From: a bacterium BMS3Abin14
GTDB lineage: Bacteria; BMS3Abin14
Length of the DNA stretch: 39,388 nucleotides
Reading direction: 5' to 3'
Assembly: GCA_002897695.1 (NCBI GenBank)
Contig: BDTG01000034.1
Span: 1-39,388 of the forward strand
The notes beneath the pieces were generated by a model. It was given only the letters and a program-made list of their open reading frames with translations. It had not been told where the DNA came from and did not search any database. The position numbers and the translations under genes were made by a program. Position 1 is the first letter of the stretch. Each line of letters starts with the position of its first letter. Positions 1 to 5,728 of the stretch are shown one piece after another.

Positions 1-63
1 CGGGTGGCCTTCGGTGACCGATTCCGCTGTTAAAGGGATTAACTGCCGAGTGTTCTTTTCCAT
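1..63 (-). CDS. metK: S-adenosylmethionine synthetase, N-terminal 21 codons (partial, runs off the left edge)
   Basis: Reading leftward from the ATG at 63, the translation contains LTAESVTEGHP, the N-terminal signature of methionine adenosyltransferase, which makes S-adenosylmethionine (SAM) from methionine and ATP. The rest of the gene is outside the window. A GGAGGAG ribosome-binding site lies 6 nt before the ATG. The start codon is preceded by a leader of about 300 nt holding two SAM-II-like aptamers and two terminators, which is what one expects for feedback control of the SAM-making enzyme by its own product. Identity is secure from the SESVTEGHP block even though only 21 residues are visible. 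Confidence 0.93.
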   Translation of the reverse strand, partial: MEKNTRQLIPLTAESVTEGHP

Positions 64-116
64 CGCGTTCTCCTCCAGGCCGGCTTGAGTAGAAGACTAC
101 GGCGGGACCGGGCCTG

Positions 117-150
117 AAATGAAAACCCGCCGCAGCCCGCGCGGCGGGTT
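117..150 (-). terminator. Intrinsic terminator of the downstream riboswitch unit
   Basis: On the minus strand a 10-bp perfect stem (AACCCGCCGC paired with GCGGCGGGTT, 7-nt loop) runs from 150 to 124 and is followed by a short T-rich tail (TTTTCATTTC). It sits between the second aptamer and the metK ribosome-binding site, so it can act as the off-state of a SAM-controlled attenuator. The tail is interrupted, so it is weaker than the upstream terminator. Confidence 0.7.
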
Positions 151-169
151 CGCTGTGAACGCGATGTTT

Positions 170-227
170 CCCGCGGCGCTTTAGCTGCATTTGTTTCGCG
201 CCCGCAAGTTGCCCTTAAATCGGCGCG
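170..227 (-). ncRNA. SAM-II riboswitch aptamer, copy 2 (proximal to metK)
   Basis: Minus strand 227 to 170. The conserved SAM-II (SAM-alpha, RF00521) blocks are present in order: GCGCCGATTTAA, then TTGCGGGCGCG, then an A-rich linker (AAACAAA) and GCAGCTAAAG. P1 can form as CGCGCC with GGCGCG. Compared with copy 1, the outermost P1 pair is C-G instead of A-U, a compensatory change. SAM-II binds S-adenosylmethionine in an H-type pseudoknot and represses methionine/SAM genes; the gene downstream here is metK. Recognition is by eye against the published aptamer; a covariance-model search was not run. Confidence 0.85.
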
Positions 228-255
228 TGGGACCCCAAAAGGCTATCAAGTCCCC

Positions 256-291
256 AATAAAAAACCCGCCTCAGCTTCCAGCCGCGGCGGG
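256..291 (-). terminator. Intrinsic terminator of the upstream riboswitch unit
   Basis: Minus strand: outer stem CCCGCC (291-286) with GGCGGG (270-265), inner stem GGCT with AGCT, loop GGA, followed directly by TTTTTTATT. It is a strong textbook rho-independent terminator. It lies 19 nt after the end of the first aptamer and before the second, so each aptamer has its own terminator. Confidence 0.85.
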
Positions 292-309
292 CATGTTCCC
301 ATAAAAAAT

Positions 310-364
310 CCCCGCTTTAGCTGATTTTGTATAGCGCCCGCAAGCTGAAGCTCAAATCGGCGCT
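310..364 (-). ncRNA. SAM-II riboswitch aptamer, copy 1 (promoter-proximal)
   Basis: Minus strand 364 to 310. It contains GCGCCGATTTGA, a short loop, TTGCGGGCGCT, ATACAAAATC and AGCTAAAGCGGGG. These match in order and spacing the blocks of the structurally characterised SAM-II aptamer (GCGCUGAUUUAA, UUGCAAGCGC, AUAAAUGU, AGCUAAAAAGGG). P1 forms as AGCGCC with GGCGCT. It begins only a few nucleotides after the predicted transcription start, so the aptamer is essentially the 5' end of the mRNA. Together with copy 2 it forms a tandem, diverged direct repeat with a period of about 137 nt. Confidence 0.88.
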
Positions 365-372
365 GATGATTA

Positions 373-401
373 TGTATAACACATCGAGAGGCCGTTTTCA
401 A
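373..401 (-). promoter_or_regulatory. sigma70-type promoter of the riboswitch-metK transcript
   Basis: Minus strand: -35 TTGAAA (401-396), 17-nt spacer, -10 TATACA (378-373). Transcription would begin about 6-8 nt further on, at roughly 366, at the first base of aptamer copy 1. The fit of promoter, aptamer, terminator and gene on one strand is mutually supporting. Confidence 0.75.
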
Positions 402-469
402 GCTGTGGGAGTTCAGGAGGGGGAGGAGGAAAGGCTCCAGGTCCACCCAAAAATTAACCCGAAAACCTG

Positions 470-511
470 CTTGTCCGCCGACTTGTCACGGCGTAGCATT
501 AGCGAAGTCGG
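470..511. repeat. Interspersed palindromic element, copy A
   Basis: Contains CTTGTCCGCC at 470-479 and a stem CCGACT (478-483) with AGTCGG (506-511), and holds GTAGCATTAGCGAAG. The reverse complement shares GGCGGACAAGC with the element at 14491-14520 and TAGC-TTAGCGA-type core bases with the hairpin at 2855-2882. It lies between the metK promoter and the AbiE genes. Family assignment is by eye. Confidence 0.45.
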
Positions 512-599
512 TTAATGTGGTTTAGGATAAGGTGAAGTCTCGGCAAAGATGAAGAGCGAAGGTGGATACGACCCCCCAAAAACGAATCATTAGTTTAAA

Positions 600-616
600 G
601 TAACGAAAAGTGTTAC
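600..616. promoter_or_regulatory. Inverted repeat upstream of abiEi (possible operator)
   Basis: GTAAC (600-604) and GTTAC (612-616) form a short inverted repeat just upstream of the antitoxin start. AbiEi antitoxins are known to bind inverted repeats in their own promoter, so this could be the autoregulatory operator. The repeat is short and no second copy is obvious, so the call is tentative. Confidence 0.35.
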
Positions 617-647
617 ATTGGGCCAACAATTCATTTGGGAGATGCAA

Positions 648-1433
648 ATGATTGCACGATTTATGGACGATTTAGCTTCAAAAGGTAAATACTGCTTCAG
701 TGTCAAGGACGCGGTAAAATTGTCCAACTCCTCTGATGTTGCTGTTAGGGCAGCTCTGCGTCGACTTCGTGGAAAGGGTGAAATAGCCACGCCCTACAAG
801 GGTTTCCATGTCATTGTCCCGCCTGAATATCGCTACATGGGCTGCCTGCCGGCAGAGCAGTTTATACCCGGCCTAATGGATTATTTAGATGAATTTTACT
901 ATGCGGGACTTTTGAGCGCTGCCCAGTACCATGGTGCGGCCCATCATCGTCCCCAAGTCTTTCAAGTCGTAGTGTCGAAAGCACGAAACGATATTGAATG
1001 TGGTAAGGTTCGAGTGAAATTCATCTTCCGGAAAAAAGCCAAAGAAATACCTACAGAAGAAAAGAACACGCCGCGTGGCCCGGTGCGAATATCCTCCCCC
1101 GAGGCAACAGTTTTTGATCTGGTTGGCTATCCTGACCATGCAGGCGGCCTGGATAACGTAGCAACCATTCTCATGGACCTGGCAGAAAAATTAGATTCAA
1201 ATAAACTCGCTGAGGTCGCTATTCGTTCACCGATTTCATGGGCCCAAAGGCTGGGATATTTGATGGATCTGGTCGGTGTGGGCGAGAAAGCTCATTCCCT
1301 GCATACGTATGTTAAAAATAGAAGACCTGTTTCTGTTCCCACGCCTCTTGCTCGGTCAAAACCAAATAAAGGAGTGGAAAAGGACCAGCGTTGGCAAGTG
1401 CTGATCAACACAAGGGTGGAGGCCGAGTTCTGA
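648..1433 (+). CDS. abiEi: AbiEi-type antitoxin / transcriptional autorepressor of a type IV toxin-antitoxin system
   Basis: About 261 residues. An N-terminal winged-helix region (FSVKDAVKLSNSSDVAVRAALRRLRGKGEI) is followed by the AbiEi C-terminal domain, including ISSPEATVFDLV, as in Streptococcus and Gram-negative AbiEi proteins. In characterised systems the antitoxin represses the operon and neutralises AbiEii without direct complex formation. Start chosen at 648 (MIARFMDDL), because GGGAG at 637-641 sits 6 nt upstream; the in-frame TTG at 618 and ATG at 642 are alternatives. The last 43 nt overlap the longest form of the next frame. Base composition is more AT-rich than the flanking housekeeping genes, which fits acquisition by transfer. 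Confidence 0.85.
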   Translation: MIARFMDDLASKGKYCFSVKDAVKLSNSSDVAVRAALRRLRGKGEIATPYKGFHVIVPPEYRYMGCLPAEQFIPGLMDYLDEFYYAGLLSAAQYHGAAHHRPQVFQVVVSKARNDIECGKVRVKFIFRKKAKEIPTEEKNTPRGPVRISSPEATVFDLVGYPDHAGGLDNVATILMDLAEKLDSNKLAEVAIRSPISWAQRLGYLMDLVGVGEKAHSLHTYVKNRRPVSVPTPLARSKPNKGVEKDQRWQVLINTRVEAEF

Positions 1434-2257
1434 TTCCTAAAGACTACATCACTGAGTGGAGGCCCAAGGCTCCATGGACAGAAGATGCCCAGGTAGAGCA
1501 GGACCTGGTTATCTGCAAAGCGCTGGTCGAGTTATTTAACCACGATGATATTTATCCGAACCTGGCCTTCCGGGGAGGTACTGCCTTATTCAAATTGTTT
1601 TTTGACCCAGTCCGCTATTCAGAAGATATAGACCTCGTTCAAATCAAGGAAGGGCCTATTGGCCCCGTCATGGGCGCAGTAAGAGAGGTCCTTGATCCCT
1701 GGCTCGGGTCCCCTTCCTGGAGACAAACTGAGGGCAGAGTTAAATTCAGATATGGATTTGAATCTGAGGATGGATTGCCCCTGAAGCTAAAAGTGGAGAT
1801 CAACACAAGAGAGCACTTTTCTGTCTACAGATTAAACTCTCACCCATTTTCTGTTGAATCTCGCTGGTTCAAAGGATCAACCAATATTTTCACCTATGAG
1901 ATCGAGGAACTGCTCGGCACAAAACTTCGGGCCTTGTATCAACGTAAAAAAGGAAGGGATCTATTCGACCTCTGGTATGCGTTTAAAAATAGAGACACCC
2001 TGGATCCATTCCGCGTCGTTGAATCTTTTTTGCAGTACATGGAGCGCGGAGAGCATACAATTACCCGTACTTTATTTGAGAGGAACCTGATAGAGAAAAA
2101 GGAAGATACTAATTTCAGGAATGACACAAATTACTTATTAACCCGCGAGGGTGAGTGGGATTTTGAGGAGGCATTCGACTTTGTGATGAATTCTTTAATT
2201 GCACGCGTGCCGGGAGAACCCTGGCGGGGGAAGGGTATTGCTCAATTCCCGGCCTGA
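1391..2257 (+). CDS. abiEii: AbiEii-type nucleotidyltransferase toxin
   Basis: Carries the DUF1814/AbiEii nucleotidyltransferase signature RGGTALFK (residues 61-68) and SEDIDL (77-82), then LKLKVEIN and TKLRALYQRKKGRDLFDLW. Relatives of this family transfer nucleotides to tRNA acceptor ends and arrest growth. Coordinates use the longest frame, from the TTG at 1391 with AAAAGGA nearby. The family's usual N-terminus (MIPKDYITEW-like) would instead put the start at the CTG of 1430, where GGTGGAGG lies about 7 nt upstream and CTG overlaps the antitoxin TGA stop. The pair is translationally coupled whichever start is used. Confidence 0.85.
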   Translation: MASADQHKGGGRVLIPKDYITEWRPKAPWTEDAQVEQDLVICKALVELFNHDDIYPNLAFRGGTALFKLFFDPVRYSEDIDLVQIKEGPIGPVMGAVREVLDPWLGSPSWRQTEGRVKFRYGFESEDGLPLKLKVEINTREHFSVYRLNSHPFSVESRWFKGSTNIFTYEIEELLGTKLRALYQRKKGRDLFDLWYAFKNRDTLDPFRVVESFLQYMERGEHTITRTLFERNLIEKKEDTNFRNDTNYLLTREGEWDFEEAFDFVMNSLIARVPGEPWRGKGIAQFPA

Positions 2258-2323
2258 CCCCAAGAGTTGCAGCTCAGCGCCATTGCCCTTGAGCTTTTCA
2301 AGTACGACATCTTTTCTCTTCAT
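2258..2323 (-). pseudogene. 5' stub of a MNT-type nucleotidyltransferase gene
   Basis: From the ATG at 2323, preceded by a GGAGG site 5 nt upstream, the minus strand encodes MKRKDVVLEKLKGNGAEL and then runs into unrelated sequence at the 3' end of abiEii. The first 18 residues resemble the helix that precedes the GSxARGE nucleotidyltransferase motif of small MNT-domain antitoxins. No GSxxxG motif follows, so only the beginning of the gene survives. It may be the scar left when the AbiE pair arrived. Assignment from 18-20 residues is tentative. Confidence 0.4.
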
Positions 2324-2517
2324 GACATCCTCCATCTGAACGAATATTATCATAGATTGAGGGATATACAATAACGTGCCTTCCGGGTTGGGGCCCCCGG
2401 GGGTCGGATCTTCCTGGGTCCACTATCGTTCATAGGGGGTGAGACGACAAAGGATGCAAGCGGCCATGGAACCAACAAGGTTTTCAAACGCTGTGCCGGA
2501 TTCACGGTGAGGTGAGT

Positions 2518-2760
2518 TTATTTGAAGTGGCGGGAGAGGAAGGATCGGCCGGAGCCATTTTTAAGATATTTCTCAAACTTCCTCGCCTTTTCATCATCAT
2601 GAATCTGGAAAGCAACGACAATATTCCATTGCCTATATTTCCTCGTATGACGTGATTTTCCCCAGTTGTGGTCCTGAACTCTTTCGTCCAGGTCGGATGT
2701 AATTCCGACGTAGGTCTGTTTTGGGTCTTTTTCCGACTGTAAAAAATAAACCCATTTCAT
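2518..2760 (-). CDS. Single-domain GIY-YIG nuclease-family protein
   Basis: 80 residues from the ATG at 2760: VYFLQSEKD is the GIY-equivalent strand, TYVGITSDLDERVQDHN the YIG-equivalent strand and helix, and FEKYLKNGSGRSF the C-terminal signature with its conserved Glu. The length matches stand-alone UvrC-type GIY-YIG proteins (about 80-95 residues), which have a predicted DNA-cleaving fold but mostly unknown roles. A longer frame from 2814 would add 18 residues that are not family-like. The start codon lies inside a perfect palindrome (2749-2773) and no strong ribosome-binding site is visible. Confidence 0.8.
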   Translation of the reverse strand: MKWVYFLQSEKDPKQTYVGITSDLDERVQDHNWGKSRHTRKYRQWNIVVAFQIHDDEKARKFEKYLKNGSGRSFLSRHFK

Positions 2761-2773
2761 GATGAAATGGGTT
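2749..2773. repeat. Perfect palindrome over the GIY-YIG start codon
   Basis: Twelve bases (AACCCATTTCAT) at 2749-2760 are followed by one central G and then their exact reverse complement (2762-2773). The ATG of the GIY-YIG gene is at the centre of the palindrome. It could sequester the start codon in mRNA or be a recognition or cleavage site for the encoded nuclease; both are inference. Confidence 0.7.
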
Positions 2774-2846
2774 GCAATAGAGGTGCCATCTGCTTTAAAA
2801 GAGTGGCCTGCCAACCGAAGCGATCAAGGAAATGCTGGTTGATGGC

Positions 2847-2882
2847 AACAAAAAGCCCGCCGTCGCTAAAGCTATGGCGGGC
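2847..2882 (-). terminator. Intrinsic terminator of ssrA, also repeat copy B
   Basis: Minus strand: GCCCGCC (2882-2876), a 14-nt loop with TAGCTTTAGCGA, GGCGGGC (2861-2855), then TTTTTGTT. It ends the tmRNA transcript about 40 nt past the mature CCA end. The loop bases are shared with the scattered palindromic element at 470-511, and the GCTATGGCGG flank with 14491-14520. Confidence 0.75.
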
Positions 2883-2923
2883 AACCTACGCCATCCAGGC
2901 TGTCGCCTTGATCGCGTAGGTTG
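2882..2923 (-). other. Long hairpin immediately after the tmRNA 3' end
   Basis: CAACCTACGC (2882-2891) pairs with GCGTAGGTTG (2914-2923), and inside it ATC-C-AGGC pairs with GCCT-T-GAT around a TGTC loop. It starts at the last bases of the tmRNA CCA end and would be the 3' trailer of the precursor. It may guide 3' processing. It is separate from the terminator that follows. Confidence 0.6.
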
Positions 2924-3274
2924 GTGGAGGCGGCGGGAGTCGAACCCGCGTCCGGAAGCTATCAGCCTCGCGGCCCTACATGCTTAGTCCGTGTTTAATT
3001 TCTCCGCCGGCGATCCCACGGACAGGAATACCGGAAGATGAGCCCGGTTAAGGAGTCTCCCCTCATGACCGGGCGGCCTGAGGGAACAAGCCTGACCTTA
3101 TGACATCACGACCCGCCGTTTCAGGCTCCGGCGGCGTGACGCCGACCGCGATTAAGCGGCCAGTGCGTAGCCAGTATCGTTGGCAGCTATTTACGACCGG
3201 TGTTTTACGAGGCCACCGGCACCTCGGCATGCGCCACGGGCGTCATTGACCCCCGTCGAAACCGACTCGCCCCC
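2922..3274 (-). ncRNA. ssrA: Transfer-messenger RNA (tmRNA)
   Basis: One-piece tmRNA of about 353 nt, read from 3274 to 2922. The 5' end GGGGGCG pairs with CGCCTCC before A-CCA, giving the 7-bp acceptor stem. GGTTCGACTCCCGCC is the T-arm at the 3' end, and the 5' domain contains GAGTCGGTTTCGACGGGG. The tag reading frame (3184-3152) encodes ANDTGYALAA and a TAA stop, with the usual ALAA protease-targeting end. tmRNA rescues stalled ribosomes with SmpB, whose gene lies at 7131-7586 in this window. The CCA is encoded in the genome. Confidence 0.97.
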
Positions 3275-3282
3275 ACAGTTTT

Positions 3283-3310
3283 ATTTTAACCACATATGAA
3301 GTTAATTCAA
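3283..3310 (-). promoter_or_regulatory. Promoter of ssrA
   Basis: Minus strand: -35 TTGAAT (3310-3305), 16-nt spacer, -10 TAAAAT (3288-3283). The mature tmRNA 5' G is 9 nt beyond the -10 box, so transcription may start at or very near the mature end. Confidence 0.7.
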
Positions 3311-3439
3311 GGGGATAAACCAGACATCCCACTCACCGACCTTCTTTGCGGTCCCCTGCGGTGCGGCTGAGGTTGGCCGCGAGAGCTTTTCTTTTTGCCC
3401 AATTGATATATTATCTCCCCCATGCTGAGGGAATTATTA

Positions 3440-4861
3440 ATGTTCCTCCTCTATCTCTTCTACGGGGGAGTGTTTTTCGCCATCGGGGTGGCGATCACAT
3501 CCAAAGACACAAGCGCCAGCAACCTCGGGATCGCCAGAAATCTGTGGATCTTCGCGCTGTTCGCCTACACTCACGGAATTCACGAGTGGTTTGAAATGTA
3601 CCTGAACCTTGCGTCAAGGCCGATTGCCGTCCAGCTCGTCATCACCTTTCAGATCGTACAGATCAGTCTCATGTTCGTCTCCTTCAGCTTTCTCCTCCTG
3701 TTTGGAACCCGGATCATGGGATACGTTCTCCCTGCAAAACGGCACTGGTTTTCCCTGTTTGCGGTGATCATTGTCGTAGCGTGGTTCGGTATGATTTTGG
3801 CAACGAACAATAAGGGCACGATGGACTTCTTTTCCATGGCTGACCTGCATATGCGCAACATCATCGCTCTGCCGGCGGCGCTTCTATCGGGATGCGGCTT
3901 TTTCATCTTTTCCAGGACCGTGCTGCAGATTAGCAAAAAAGGAGGGCTGAATTTCGCCGGGGCCGGAATTTCGCTTATCCTCTATGGCTTTGCCACCGGC
4001 ATGATCCGCTCAGGGTCCATCGTCCCGCTACTGGGCGTGCCGATTGAATTAATAAGGGGGATAACCGCCTTCGCTATTCTTCACTTCATCATGAACGCTT
4101 TGCACATCTTTGACGTGGAGAGGAAATCGCTGATCGAGGAGCAGCTCACGCGTTTCGCGAAGTCGGAAAAGCTCAGTTCCCTCGGCAAACTCGCCGCCGG
4201 CATCGCTCACGAGATAAACAACCCCCTGGCAAACGCTTCCATCAATGTCGAGATGCTCAAGAAAGAGATGACACAGGACCGGGAAAACGGATCTTTTCCA
4301 AAGAGGCTGAGCGCCATTGAGGGAAGTATCGACCGGGCCTCCAGGATAGCCCGGGAACTGCTTGATTTTTCCAGCGACAGGTCAGCGGAGTTTTCCCAGA
4401 CCGACCTGGGTGACGTGATCCAGAGCACACTGGATCTCATGCGCGCCGAATGGAAGAATCACAGCATCACACTGGACCTGGACGGATCGCCCATGATCCG
4501 GGCCATCCCCTGGAAGCTGGAGGAAGTTTTCCTGAACATCTTCATCAACGCCATTGACGCGATGCCCGATGGCGGGGACATTCACGTTGAGGCCCGAGGG
4601 GAAAACGGGGAGGTCTTTGTCCGGGTTACCGACACCGGGACAGGCATCCCGCCCGAACATATCGACATGGTTATGGATCCATTCTACACGACCAAGGAGG
4701 TCGGGCAGGGAACGGGGCTGGGGCTGTCAATCTGTTTCGGTATCATGGAGATGCATGGCGGAAGGATCGATATTTCGAGCAAACCAGGTCACGGCACAAC
4801 TGTCATCCTGGTTTTTCCCGGCACGGAGGAGGAGAATGTCAAAAATTATGGTGGTAGATGA
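3440..4861 (+). CDS. Membrane-bound sensor histidine kinase
   Basis: 473 residues if started at 3440 (MFLLYLFYGG), where GAGGG lies 9 nt upstream; an ATG at 3422 has no ribosome-binding site. About six to seven hydrophobic segments fill the first 225 residues, so the sensor region is mostly in the membrane and no periplasmic or PAS domain is seen. HisKA follows with the phospho-acceptor His in AAGIAHEINNPLAN (about residue 257). The HATPase_c domain shows NAIDAMPDGG, DTGTGIPPEH, PFYTTK and GTGLGLS. The end overlaps the response regulator by 26 nt, so the two are a translationally coupled pair. The signal sensed is unknown. Confidence 0.93.
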   Translation: MFLLYLFYGGVFFAIGVAITSKDTSASNLGIARNLWIFALFAYTHGIHEWFEMYLNLASRPIAVQLVITFQIVQISLMFVSFSFLLLFGTRIMGYVLPAKRHWFSLFAVIIVVAWFGMILATNNKGTMDFFSMADLHMRNIIALPAALLSGCGFFIFSRTVLQISKKGGLNFAGAGISLILYGFATGMIRSGSIVPLLGVPIELIRGITAFAILHFIMNALHIFDVERKSLIEEQLTRFAKSEKLSSLGKLAAGIAHEINNPLANASINVEMLKKEMTQDRENGSFPKRLSAIEGSIDRASRIARELLDFSSDRSAEFSQTDLGDVIQSTLDLMRAEWKNHSITLDLDGSPMIRAIPWKLEEVFLNIFINAIDAMPDGGDIHVEARGENGEVFVRVTDTGTGIPPEHIDMVMDPFYTTKEVGQGTGLGLSICFGIMEMHGGRIDISSKPGHGTTVILVFPGTEEENVKNYGGR

Positions 4862-5486
4862 CGACACGGAACTTCGGGAGAACCTGACCGAGATCCTCGT
4901 TGACGCCGATCATGAGGTTTTTTCGGCAAATCAGAGCGAAAAGGCGCTCCAGATGCTCGAGGATGAGGCGGTGGACCTGATCCTCCTCGACCTGATCATG
5001 CCCGGTATGGGGGGCATGGATGCCATACCACTTTTACGTAGAACATGTCCCGGCGCCAGGATTATCGTTATGACGGCTTTTTCCACCGTGGGAAACGCAG
5101 TGGAGTCTTTGAAAAAGGGGGCCAACGATTATATCGCCAAACCGTTCAAGATCGAGGAGCTCCTCACTACCGTGAGAAAGAACCTGGAAGAGGGACGGTT
5201 TTTGTCCTGCAAGCTCTTTCTTGACATGGATGACACCTTCAGCAGCCTTGCCAACGTCACCCGACGGAAGGTCCTTTACATTCTCGCACAGGAGGGATCG
5301 GTCCGATTCATGGATCTGGCGCGGAAGCTTGACATGCCGGATCACACAAAAATGAACTTTCACCTGAAGGTCCTCAAGGAGAACGGCCTCATCGAACAGA
5401 ACGAAGGTAAATCCTACCTGCTTTCCCCAAGGGGCCGACAGGTTAAAGAATGTCTTGATTTTATTGTAAAAAACCTTACCTCGTGA
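4836..5486 (+). CDS. Response regulator with ArsR-like winged-helix output
   Basis: 216 residues from the ATG at 4836, preceded by GGAGGAGGAG. The receiver domain has acidic residues D8-D10, phospho-acceptor D52 (LILLDLIMPG), T80 (VMTAF) and K102 (AKPF). The remainder (about 135-205) is a winged helix of ArsR/MarR look: RRKVLYILAQEG, LARKLDMPDHTKMNFHLKVL, KENGLIEQ, then a wing and SPRGRQV. It is not an OmpR, NarL or NtrC output domain. It would be phosphorylated by the overlapping kinase. Targets are unknown; the cytochrome gene 242 nt downstream is one possible target. Confidence 0.9.
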   Translation: MSKIMVVDDDTELRENLTEILVDADHEVFSANQSEKALQMLEDEAVDLILLDLIMPGMGGMDAIPLLRRTCPGARIIVMTAFSTVGNAVESLKKGANDYIAKPFKIEELLTTVRKNLEEGRFLSCKLFLDMDDTFSSLANVTRRKVLYILAQEGSVRFMDLARKLDMPDHTKMNFHLKVLKENGLIEQNEGKSYLLSPRGRQVKECLDFIVKNLTS

Positions 5487-5603
5487 CAAATCGGGAAAAA
5501 AGCCGTCAATAAAATGGTGAAGTTTTCTTCACGGAAATCCACCAATATGTGAGATTTTTTAATCTGGATTATCCCTCTTTCTCCGTATCTAATGCCTCTG
5601 AGC

Positions 5604-5695
5604 TATAATATTGCTTTTTTGGGATGCGCTGCATTTTACTTTTCCTGTGTCCCGAGCAATGCTACCGGCCAAATCGGCAATTCTGCCGACAGGCC
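5604..5695 (+). promoter_or_regulatory. Possible promoter and leader hairpin of the cytochrome gene
   Basis: A perfect TATAAT lies at 5604-5609 without a good -35 box. Downstream, TCGGCA (5674-5679) pairs with TGCCGA (5684-5689) around an ATTC loop, inside a GGCC/GGCC outer stem (5667-5670, 5692-5695). The leader would be about 110 nt. It lacks the conserved blocks of the GEMM (cyclic dinucleotide) riboswitches that precede many deltaproteobacterial cytochrome genes. Confidence 0.4.
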
Positions 5696-5728
5696 GCGCC
5701 AGTACCGAAAATTGAGGAGGTTATAACA

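Noticed and set aside
246-515. Short open frames on both strands in the metK leader
   Set aside because: They run through the aptamers and terminators, have no family resemblance and no ribosome-binding sites; RNA structure explains the region.
2240-2930. Integration attachment site at the tmRNA 3' end
   Set aside because: I searched by eye for a second copy of the tmRNA 3' end on the left side and found none; no integrase gene is in the window.
5604-5728. GEMM (cyclic dinucleotide) riboswitch before the cytochrome
   Set aside because: The conserved GEMM core blocks are absent; only a simple double stem is visible.
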